This document shows positions 50,305-61,574 of a stretch of 64,000 nucleotides of DNA, in pieces. Within the stretch, counting starts at the first letter, position 1, and every line of letters starts with the position of its first letter. The DNA lies in NCBI GenBank assembly GCA_964035795.1, contig OZ038320.1, positions 10,103,726-10,167,725 of the forward strand, given 5' to 3'. The position numbers and the translations under genes were made by a program. Source of the stretch: Pterobdella sp. o SKG-2022. Taxonomy: Eukaryota; Annelida; Clitellata; Hirudinida; Piscicolidae. A model generated the notes under the pieces. The model worked only from the letters and a program-made list of their open reading frames with translations, searched no databases and was not told the origin of the DNA.

Positions 50305-51696
50305 TGTCCCAATTAAAATATTTTATTGTTTATTTTGTTAATATAGAATCATTAATCTTTTTAATAGTAGAAGTTTTTTTGTAAGGTTTCAAGACAAAAC
50401 TGTAATTTACAGCGCATGAGTTTTCCAACTGTTTCAAAAAAGATTCTACTCAACATTCTCTTTTTATTATTCATAAAATATATATCCTTCTTCTTATTAT
50501 TTTGCTAAAATATTTTATGTTCTTCATACTATTTATTCTAATTTTCATGTTTCAGTCTATTTGTTGCTCCGTCTCTTTGACAACCAATTGATTGTTTCTT
50601 TTCATTTGCTCACATTCAATTTCAGCTAATAAATAATGTTTCATGTCTATATTTATTGAATATAAACACAAAATATTAATTATTTAGGTCAGTTATTTTT
50701 TTAAAAATCAATCAAGAGACGAGTATAATGACATAAATGAAATAAACTAAAAGTAAACTCGCCAAAGAACGGTAGAAGGTTACTAAAAATGTCAAGTAAT
50801 TACAAACACTCACTCTACAAAAACATACAGGTAAAAGAATTAAAAAGTTCTATTCATAATTTCACATAGATTTTTTGAAAGAATAAAGTAGCTTTATACA
50901 TTGTATTAGTTACTATTAAACGCCACGCCTAGTATCACTGAAGCAAGCATAACGAAGCATATATATGAAAAGACACACATGCAAACTCCCACAAGGCACC
51001 CTAAACAACGACATACAGCATTTGATGGGAATCAGTTGAAAAAATTCGAAGATTATATCAGTATTTCAACTACATCGATTGAACAAAATTTTAAATAATA
51101 TTAAATTTAATCAAAAAAACTTTGTTCTTACTGATAGAAGAAAAAAGCAGGGTTCAATTATTTAGTCGTTAAAGAACGAAGCTTTTTGGTTTTCACAGTC
51201 ATGGTTTGATGATGATTTTACAGAAATTAGAAAATTCCGTACTATGAAATAAATATTTAGACCTTGCGTATTCTCATTCCTCAATGTATATTGGCCTTAT
51301 TCATTGCAATGTTCGCACAAGATAATTTTTGTTTCCGATGATTATCAGATCAATAAATAGATTTGAAATTAAAAAGTATTTGATTATATTTATAACAGTT
51401 TTACCATCTTTGAACGCAAACAGTCACCCATAAAAGATCGTGGTTCTTACGAATACAACTATGTATTGTGTATACTGGTTCAAATCACTGCTCCAGAAAC
51501 AATGTCACACTAAATGGCCTCTATCGTCATTTTTGTTGGAAGAAAATATTTCATTTTTTCTTACCTTCATCAATGATCCGGTTTTGTAGTTGTAAGGGGG
51601 TTCTGAAAAGTTTCAAATAACTAGAAAGTTCTTATGTAATTTTGACTGTTAATGGTGACACAAGGTATGTAGTCTAAGTTGAAACTGAAGTCTTGA
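50305..51696. other. Spacer between flippase start and nephrin-like end
   Basis: Should hold the flippase promoter and the nephrin-like 3' UTR. AT-rich with no recognised feature. Confidence 0.45.
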
Positions 51697-53539
51697 TTAA
51701 TTAATAATTACTTTTTCAATACCTTTAATAGAGTTTTTAAGATGTAGGAACTGTGAAGTGGACAACGATCTACTTCCCCGGTTGTCAGTGTTGTTGACGT
51801 GGTTTTTGTTGATGTTGTATATTTCATTGTTTACTTCGTTATCGTGGGGATAGTAAAAGCTGTTGTTGATGGGCAGATCATTTGGAAGATAAGGATTGTT
51901 TGTGATTCTCAACTGTAGATTATAATTGATGTGGTTTTTAGTTGTATAAAAACAAAAAAATTTCAAAAGCTAAGGTTTTAACTAAATTAATACTCACCTT
52001 AGAATGGAATTTATGCTTTTTTTTAAATTTATATTATAATAAGACATTTGCTCAAAAAGTTTAACTGTAATCTTTGACAAATTTAGTCTTATCATAATGA
52101 GAGTTAGCTAAAAATTTAGGGTAGAAAGGCAGGAATTACAGTAGCAGCGTTGAGAAGGGAGTTGGTTGGTGTGTAGTTGAGTTGGCATCGTCTCAATTGT
52201 TCTGCGTATGTTAGTTCTTCCGATGTGGTACATTCTATAAAAAACGACAATAATTCAGTTTTGAAAAAATTTTATTGAAAGATAAATAAAAGTAAAATTA
52301 TGCGTTTATTCATTTAAATCAAACAAAGATACCTCGACACGAGGTATCACTCCTATCGTCGAACGAACGTCCATACTTTGGGTACTGTTTGAATAATGTT
52401 GAACTATCACGGTACTATAACTAAGAATATTGATTATAACTATGAGTTTCAGAAAAATATTTATATGAGTATCGATTCAACTATTTAGTTTTTTGATCAA
52501 GGTGAATGAATTCAAATAAATAATTGAAAACTAATGTTAAAAAATGCCTTTATCACGCAATTCTGGTTTAAGAAATTAAAATGAGTTATTTACTGTTGGA
52601 AAAGTGGTTTCTGAATAAGTGGTATTATTTTGGAAGCTATTTTCATGACAGCTGTTAGTATAAGCATTAGAATGATAATGAACAGATCGGTTTGGTTTGA
52701 AGTTGATGACATCATCGACCAAAGAAGGCAAGCCAATAAGGTCAAGAGTTGTAGCGTTGGAGTGGTTAACAGGGCTGGACTGCTTTGATAGCTGCTGTTT
52801 GTGCTTCTCGTTTTGTTGATCTTGTTTGATTTTCAGCACCTCGTTATCTTTTTGGTGTTTCAAGGATGTTTTATCACAATGAGAAAATGCAATCGCGTTC
52901 AACAAAAGTTTTAAAAGTAAAGTTTCTAATTTTTGGGCCGTCACTATAGAAGTTCCAAGCTGCAAAAAGCTGTTTTAAATTGAACCAATCATAGGCTTTG
53001 AAAAATGTTAGTTTTGTTTTTCTTGAAAATATTCATGTATCATAATGTTTAAATATTGACAGCTTGTACAAAAAGCTTTGTTAGTTGATAAATGTTAGTT
53101 TTTTTTATAAAACTTCTAAAAATGATTATTTCAGTACTTTCACAATTTTTTTTGAGTTCTATGATTGGTTCATCAACTAGCCTAAAGCTATTCAATGGTT
53201 TTTTCGCTAGTGCGAAGTGCCTGTGACCGACACGGGATCAAAAACGTAAACTTTAAATAATTGGCCTAATTTTCTACTGACTGAGTTATTCGGCCCAAAA
53301 AATCATGTTAACAAAATATAAAACCTTTTAATGTTTCAAATTTTTTTTCAAAGTTTAGTTTGAAGTTAATTCACTGTTTTCAATGTTCTAACCTTCTTTT
53401 AAAGAGTGTTTGGTTCTTTTTTTCAGGGTGCAGTATATGAAGGAAACAAACACCAGAAACAGAACCAGACCGAAGACTGCTGCTAAAGTGATTGTATAAT
53501 CCAGGAATCCATTTATATGGCTTGGATGGGTGGCAACAG
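51697..53539 (-). CDS. NPHS1: Nephrin-like TM helix and cytoplasmic tail exons
   Basis: The exon at 53539-53393 encodes the helix (DYTITLAAVFGLVLFLVFVS) followed by the basic stop-transfer KKRTKH. The tail exons are 52847-52594, 52384-52333, 52234-52140 and 51912-51697, about 205 residues with the stop at 51697-51699. The tail is polar and Asn/Tyr-rich with tyrosines in SVHYHSNAYTNSC, TTYSETTF, YPKYGRSF and SFYYPHDNE that could be kinase targets, as in vertebrate nephrin, though no YDxV motif is seen. The acceptor of the first tail exon is uncertain: 52847 gives the polar KEDNEVLKIKQ and is preferred over a longer alternative that adds a hydrophobic LLLKLLLNAIAF. Confidence 0.72.
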
Positions 53540-56500
53540 CTGCAAGCATTTGATCAGAAAATTAAAACTAAATTCAGATTTAATTCGAAAAAATTTTTTT
53601 TTAATAAATTAAAATTCATTGTTTGATGATTTTGTGTTCCAATACATTTTTGCTTAAAACTAAATATTTTAACTAATATGATAACTTATATTTTGCTCAC
53701 CAGAAGTCGCTATAACAACTTTTTTCTCCTCACTCAATCCATACTTGTTAAATGCAATTATGCTCACAATGTATCTGCTTGATGCTTCTAAATCTGTATT
53801 TATATAACCACATTCACTATTGCTATTCAAATGTTTTAATCAATTTGTCGTTCAGCATGATGATTATGAAATAAAACAAACCTGTGATGATGAAATTGTA
53901 ATCTCCCTTTTGGAAAGATGAGATCAATGTCTCACTCACATAATCAGTCAAATTGAAAACTTTTTCATCTTTTAATATACCCTTTCTATCAAAATCCGTA
54001 GTTTGCTGAGACAACTGGGATTTTTGGCTGTGAGGCTGAGTATTTGACGGGAAGTAGTCAGAAAACAGGGTGACTTTGAAACTTTGAGGAGAGCCTCCAT
54101 TGAAGGGAACTAGCCAAGAGAGAGACACGGAAGTTGATGTTGCATTGGTCACTCGTATGTTTCTCACTGCCTGGGGAGGTCCTGCAGGTTGCGATGGTTT
54201 GGGCTGATGTTTGATATATGAATTTGTTTTTTATTGTTATTCTTTCCGTTTTTCTATAATTGTTATTCAAAAAATCTATTAATTGGATGCTAATAGTTGC
54301 ACTTGCTCTCAAATTGATATAATGATGATAAAACGGAACGATCGCCAAGTGTCGGTTTTAAAAGTTCGATAAGTTGAAGAAAACAAGCTTGTTTTAATAA
54401 AACTTAAGATAAGCTAAAAATATATGTTTCATTAAACTAAGTGATTGAAATTTTTTATTTGAAGTTTTTTGCACTAAAAAATAAAATAAACCATTAAAAT
54501 ATTCTGTATGACGTGGTAACAAAATAAAATGCACAAAGAATTTTCTTCCTAGAAAATTGGTGTGATTTTGTAACAGAAAAGGCATATATATAGACTATTT
54601 CATCTTGTAACCTGCGAGCCTCAAAACGCTTAACACTCTATTCTTCTACTCATTTTCTGTTTATTTGTTTTCCAAAATAGATTCAGTTCATTTCTGTATT
54701 TATTTATTGCTGAAAACTTATCTATGAACTAAGTTTGAAAAGTTGAAAAAGTCTTTGTAGTTTCGTAAAATTTTACTTCAATGTATAGAATTTCTGGTTG
54801 ATGAACTTTTTTTAAAAGAAATTATGCCAAAATTTTCAAAAAGTACAGTCTTATCATAGTTCACAGTGATAAATAATTGCTTTTGTAATTTTTCCAAAAC
54901 CAATAGAATCAATTGAACTAAGTTGTGAAATTAACCTGATTTTATTTTTAAAATTTTAATTCAAGAGTTATTTCGTAAAGTGCAATCTTCATCAATAATT
55001 GATCAATTTTCTTCAAAAAATATGGCTATTTGTCTAATCTAAGGTTCAATTTTTAAAGTTAAAATTAAAACCAGATCTCTTTGTTATAGGCTCTTAGTGT
55101 AAATTTACATGGATAAATCTCTATTGAGATTAAACTTATATCACCTGTTAGTTACCTAATGATGATATAGAAAATATATCTAAAAGCTTTTTCTAGTTGA
55201 AAAGTTTAAGGTTTTATCAATTTCTATAATTCAATCATATTACCTGGTTTTTGAAGAGTTACAATGAAGTCAGTACTCGAATGTTTGTTGGAGGCCTTGC
55301 AGTTGTATGATGCATAATCACTTTCTTTAATTGACTTTATTTCTAGAACAGATTCCATCGTTGAGTTGTATTTAGTTAAAAAGCTTGGGAAGTGTGTGTG
55401 AGGCAATGAAGATGATTCGTGAGCATCTGATGACGATGGAAACTCCGAACTTTCGATAACTTCCGGATAAATAATTTTAAGGTTTGTTCTCTTTGAAGGA
55501 AGCCGATTAGAAGTGAGCTGTGTGGAGTAATAAAGATACTAAAACATGTTGACACATTTATATTTAGACAAAACATGAAGATAGAAACATTGCTAAACAT
55601 TATGCACACCACCTTGCTCCACGATATGTTGGTGGCCCCATGAGCAGCACACCTCAACACCACAGTGCCCCTCACTTCAGATGAAGTGACGTTGTTCAAC
55701 TCTTTGTTCAAGATCTCTGGTGTATCTTTAATAATCATTCAATATTAAATGCTAAAAAAAATTATAATAAGCAAAATATTTTGAAATCTGTACTAACAAA
55801 TAACGTTGAAATGGATAGATGTTGATATGACGTTGGTTTGCCTGCCTATGAGCATGCATCGATACAACCCAATGTTGTTTCTATTGACACGATCAAACTT
55901 CAAAACAGCTTTCCCATTTTCTCGATTGGTCAACGAAACTGTAGCATCATTGTCAGATACTACTTTGTTGTTTCTGTACCAAATAGCTCTTGCTGGAGGT
56001 GGGTTGCTAAGGAAGGAGCATTCAATAGTGGCCGGATACCCTTCTCTGATAATTAAGCCTTCGCTCACTTCCGTTATTTGCGGCTCGTCTGAAAATAGTT
56101 TGAAAGAGTATTATGAACTCTTAAAATAAAGTTTTGAAAAATGAATAATTTAATCGGGTTCAGTGTTAAAAATGAAGTGTTTACAGTAGACAGTAAGATG
56201 AGTTTCCAAGGTGGTAGAGGCAACATCGTTGATAGCTTCAACAACGTACTTTCCTGCGTCAGAAGCTATGACTTTGGAAATGTTCAAATATACTTGTTGG
56301 TAACTTCCTGTAAAAAATGCATCAGTCATGCTAATATTTCTCAACACTTCAAGGATAAAAATAGAATTATTTAAAATAGTGTATTAAATGAGTCAAGCTT
56401 TACGATTGATAACCATATAAAAAATAAAAATAAAATTTGAGAAATAACCATTTTTGTCAGAAACCTTTCTCATTCCAACCAGCACACGAGAGTTCTTTAT

Positions 56501-59500
56501 TACAAAAGAACCCGTTTTATAAATAGGTCCCAACTTCGACTCATCTTTGATTTTCCAATAGAAGCTTTGTACTTCAGGATTTGCTTTAACTGTCAATGTC
56601 ATTGAAAAAGAAGTATTTTCATCAGCTGTGAAGTTTTTTGGAATTGAAAAATACGGCTTATCTGTATGAAAAGTTGTGAGGGTGTAAAAATTAATAAACT
56701 ATTCAATTCTTTGAAATAAATTTAAGTTTTCATCAACTTTTAATAGTTTATTTATTTAACAAACAAGACAAACATTTGATATCAAGCTCTACAACATCTT
56801 GCACAGAACTGCCTGTCACTTGGTTGGTCGCCCTGCAAATCACCTTCCCAGAATGATCTCGAAAAGATGGCTTAAAAGTCACGTGACTGCTGGTTTGATA
56901 AGCATAACCTTTGCCATTGAAGAGTTTGATGGTGCTTTGAACAGAGTTCGGTAAGGTTGTTTCAATAACAGAATTAGGTGTTTTATTATCATTATGGTAG
57001 GAATAATAATCCTTTCTGCCGTTGTGATAATAATACATATCTGAGCTTGTGTGTACGTTGTTTTGGTATAGCTCGTTGAGAGAGTTTTCTCTGACAATGA
57101 ACCATGAAATGTTGGCAGGAGGGACCGAAGGGTGTGTTTGGCATTTTATACCTAACGATGTGTTCTCCACTCCTTCAATTGTCTTCTTGTCAAAAACAGA
57201 GAGGATAGTGGCTTTTGTTGGTGGATCTGAATTATTTCGAAAATTAAAATATTGAATTAAATTTTGATATTTTAAAAACTATGTTGAGCATTTTTTTTTG
57301 AAGATAACTATGGTGCAACTCACAGGCAACAATAAGCTTGTGACTAGCATTCACTGACCAAGAATCCCCAGAGAACGCCTCACATATGATCTCAATACCA
57401 TTATCTTCTTTCGATATGTTGAAAACCACTTGAGAAGTAACAGTTTCTTTGGAAACAACTTGGCGTGTGTTGGTCAGTAACTGGTGCTCTGTTGCAAAAT
57501 AAATTCAATTTCATTTACACTGAGCCAAAGTGAGCTGCGAAACACTAAAAAATAACATTATAAAATTGTATTAAAACGAGAGCAACCTTTAGTCCATTGA
57601 ATTTGAGGCAGAGGGTTGCCTCCGACAGAAATGCATTTGAACACAGCCGTCTTGTTGGCCACTAAAGGCTGGCTGTTAGCTTGCACAATTTCAATTTTTT
57701 CAGGATGAACTGAGATTGATTAATGCCATAAAATGAAATCATCTTTGAAATGTTTATTATCAAGAATAAATTTCGAAATATTATTTATTTTTTCTTGTTA
57801 GAGAAATAAATTATCGATATAACAAGCAAAGATATGTTATGAATATGTGACTATTATCACTGACTCATCGCAGATGGGGCTTATTATTGGATCTTATATA
57901 TTAAATTTCCCACTCTATAACACATGATTGTTCGCAAACTACTTCCATGAAATTATCAGAATCTGAGGAATTCAAACCCAGAACTTGTATAAAACACGTC
58001 TAGAAACAAAACTTATAATAATTTTTATAGATATTTCAATTTTTATGGGGTGCTTATAACACTTGCAAACATTTATAGCGTTTGATAACTTGAAGGTTGC
58101 CCCATGCTAATTGTTTTGCTATTGGCAGAGCTTACGTGCATTTCCAATTTAATTTACAGGTTATTTTTTAAAGTTATTTTAAAAATTGTTTCAACGAAAA
58201 AAATTTAATATCTAGAAAAACGAGAAGCTAAGAGCAAAGCCTTTAACAAGCTGAAAAAGAATATCAAAATTTATGTGTAATAAAATTTTGCAGAATGTTA
58301 AGTAATAAAAGTTTAAAAGGATTATTAAAAGTGTTGAATAGTCCTATTATGATTTTTGAAGTATAGAACTGCCGTTATATTTTGGAAAATAACATAAAAG
58401 TAATTCAGAGAGACTGTTCAATTAAAGCTTGAAACATGAACAAGTGTTTTATTAATTGATTGATGCTTGCGCTGAATGATTTTGGAGATACAAAACAAAA
58501 ACATGCTAGAAAAAAAACAGCAATCAAATTGAAAGACAATTTCATGAAAAAAATCAAAATAAATCAAGGTTTCTTTTTTTTTTAATTGTGCCAATACCAA
58601 TTGAGAGAACTAAAATAAAAGAAAAAATAAAAAAAGACAAAACAATAGAGAGCAGATAAAAAAAGAATGGTTTTAGAGAAAACAATGGCCCTCATATGCA
58701 AACAAGCAACAAACAATTAAAAACACATCTGTAAAGCTTTTCTTGGTATGGAAATATCCTTAAGTATTAAAATCATTTTAATATGATTCAAGAAAACCAA
58801 CAATAAAAATTATTAGAAGTTTACTGAATAAATAAATAATATGAAAATTAACAGAGATAATCTAAGAGAAAACCTAGAAAGATTCTTAGCTGAAATAGAG
58901 TAAAGGAAATCATCAAAGATTCGTTATTAATTGCATTGACCTCGCTTGAACGCGCTCACATTCTCACATTCAAGTGTTAATGTTGATGCTTTAAAAAACC
59001 TTTTTTATGTTTAATTTTCTAATCATCTAGTCATTTATCAGCTCAGGGTTGGTGGTTTTTTTAGAGAAATCTTCCATCTATTCTTTGATTCTTTTATCGA
59101 CCCACTTAACGCATCATCCATCTATCAAGCTAGGATTCTCTCAAGTCAACGCTTGATGTAGCTTCAATAAAACAATTTAACCTTCACAATATCACTTTTA
59201 TCCATTTTTAACACTAATATGATTAATATTCAATTAAAAAACACAAATTTAAAAATATTATTTCTTGATTTTTTTGTTAATTTTCCAATATAAAGAATAT
59301 AATACAAAGTGAATGATAAAAATAAGTAACATGATAAAAGTGAATATTGTAAAATAACAGAATTTTAATTTGAAATTTTTTCTGTGCAAACCAACTGAGG
59401 TTAGGTTTATTTAAAAGAGCAATATTATGAACCGAAAGAAAACAATCAGAAGAACCTCAGACGTCAAGAATGCTTGGTACTACATTCACTTTTATCTCAC

Positions 59501-61574
59501 AACTTGAATAAATATCAAAAATTCTCATCAACTTTACAAGACAAGTTTTAATTTGAAAAATCTACAGAAATAATCTAAATGAGATATTTAACTTTTTAGT
59601 ATAAAGTAATTTTTTCTAAAGTTTCTCCTTTTTTAAAATCCCTGATACATGTTTACACTTCAAATTTTATCATGTGTCAAAAATCTTTAAGCCCAACTAA
59701 AGCATAAAGTAATGAACTCAAATAAAAAACCTTCCTAATAAACCTTAAACTCCCACTTTCGATACATATAGCAAGCAGTATCTAGGCAATAGATAACTGT
59801 CTCAAATAAATCAAAACCCCATCACATTTTGAATCTTATCAATATTTTTTGTTTTGAAGACTTTATGTCTTTTTTATCGTTATAAAAATAGACTTGATAA
59901 AAAATTACAGTGACCTTGTGGAACATATTTTACGTGTAAAAAAGGAAATTTTTAAGAATTGTAAAACAATTTATAGATCTATAGTATCTCTAAAACACTT
60001 GGAAATTATAATTCTCAATAATTACTAAACAATTAAGAAAACTAAGATTAATAGCAAAACGTAATTGTTTAAACAAATTCACTTCAAAATTATTTTAGAT
60101 AGCCTATTTAAGAGTAATGAAAACGTCAAAATGGTATGGTGAAAAGATAAAACTACAATAATAACTTAACAGTGTTTAAGAGATTCATGCCCATATCAAT
60201 AAAGAACCGAACTCAGTGTTTACTATTTTAATATCAATTACTTATCGAATGCCTTGATAAAAGCATTTAAAATGTACTAACACAGCAGTTTGAGTGTGGT
60301 GGATACGATGATGGGCCGTTTATCAAAATGGACCACCAGGCATGATATAACAGAGTTATGGTACATTTGTGTTAGATGGAATGTCAATCTAGATTCTGTA
60401 CTGCTCAGCCGCGGATCTTGACCAGTTTCGAATGTTTGTCTAGAGAGTGTGGTTCGTGTATGTAATTATGTTATATATGGTTGTAGGTTTGTAGGCAAGG
60501 GTGTGTGTGATTAAAGGCGATGTATGTTTGGGTGTGATTGTGAAGCTTGATATTATGTTTGTGGATAGAGTAGAATGATCGTGTGCGGTAATATTGTTTG
60601 TTTGAAAGTTGTTTTGAAACTAAACATGAAATACTTGGTTCGCAGAAAACATTCTTGACACGGTTTTATTCATTTTTCAAATGTTTTTTTGATCATCAAT
60701 CAAAAACAAAAAAAACTTAAGAAGGCAACAACTCGCAGACAACTAAACACCTAATAAACATAGTTGCAAACCTTATGGACGCAGCGTCAAATTCTTTGCC
60801 ATTCTTATACCACAAGATAGATGACCGTGGCTTAGAAAAATCTGAGCGGCAAAAAAGAGTTAAACTAGAAGTGGCACTGCTGTAGATAATTTCAGTGTTG
60901 TTTGCAATAATGTTGTGGTTCTCATGCTGCTTTTCAGATGTTTTATCAAACAACGTTACACTTTTGGGAGGAACTGAAACAAATAAATCTCATCATTAAT
61001 CTAGGGTAGGAAATTTAATAGTAGAAAAAATTATTTAAAATTTTTGTGCCGTTAATACTAAATGAAAAAACTGAATAATTCAAAGAAATTTCTCGTACTG
61101 AATATTATGATAAATCAAACGCCTCACATTAAGTAATGATTTATGACCTGTAACTTTTGGTATATCTAATATATCTACTTATGCATGAAAAAAATTGTTT
61201 AAAAACTTTAAATTCAACGCCGATGGTTTCCTCGCCCCACCTACCGACGACTTGCAGATAAGTGACTTTTTGTAGTTGGGGGTGATCTCCATAGCTGCTC
61301 ACTTGGCATTTATAAATTCCCTCGTCAGCTAAGCTCACGTTTTCAATAAGTAAGTCATAAACTTCTTCTGTTAATCCAATCAATGAGTATCGAGGAAAAG
61401 GACCCAGTTTTCGATCGTTTTGCTTCCCCAACAATTGGGAATCTCGCGACCACGCCAACACTCCTGCTTTGTTAATGACATGACACGGCAACACAACATC
61501 CTCTCCTTCAAACACAGTGATGTTTTTCGGGGAGTTTTTGAATCGTTGCAGAGAATGGTCGTAAACGAAGCAAG
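51697..61574 (-). CDS. NPHS1: Nephrin-like Ig-superfamily receptor, 5' end not found
   Basis: Nephrin/Sns-type proteins are single-pass adhesion receptors that pair with Kirrel/Neph partners at slit diaphragms, in myoblast fusion and in neural contacts. Eighteen exons: 61574-61245, 60973-60772, 60439-60282, 57709-57587, 57488-57324, 57226-56774, 56661-56449, 56307-56185, 56088-55798, 55725-55613, 55517-55244, 54181-53882, 53793-53701, 53539-53393, 52847-52594, 52384-52333, 52234-52140, 51912-51697; phases all join (most introns are phase 1, as in Ig genes). Ig1 (VFEGEDVVLPCHVINKAGVL, LAWSRD, GIYKCQVSS) resembles the nephrin/Kirrel first domain. Seven Ig domains, one FN3 (GPPQAVRNIRVTNATSTSVS), a TM helix and a tail follow. 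FN3 separates it from Kirrel, which has five Ig and none. The first exon seen starts in phase 1, so a signal-peptide exon must lie upstream. Confidence 0.9.
53205..53296 (-). repeat. tRNA-derived SINE head fragment, copy 8 (minus)
   Basis: The minus strand has a degraded head (GGGCCGAATAACTCAGTCAG) and GATCCCGTGTCGG; the body is truncated after about 90 bp. In the nephrin-like gene, after the TM exon. Confidence 0.6.
57710..60281. other. Large intron of the nephrin-like gene
   Basis: About 2.6 kb between the Ig2 and Ig3 exons. AT-rich; no further Ig exon was found on the minus strand. Confidence 0.5.

Noticed and set aside
52848..52965. Longer first tail exon of the nephrin-like gene (adds LLLKLLLNAIAF)
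   Set aside because: It gives a second hydrophobic stretch in the cytoplasmic tail; the 52847 acceptor joins in phase and gives a polar tail. Not excluded.
55806..56129. 107-codon plus-strand open frame
   Set aside because: It is the reverse of the sixth Ig exon of the nephrin-like gene.
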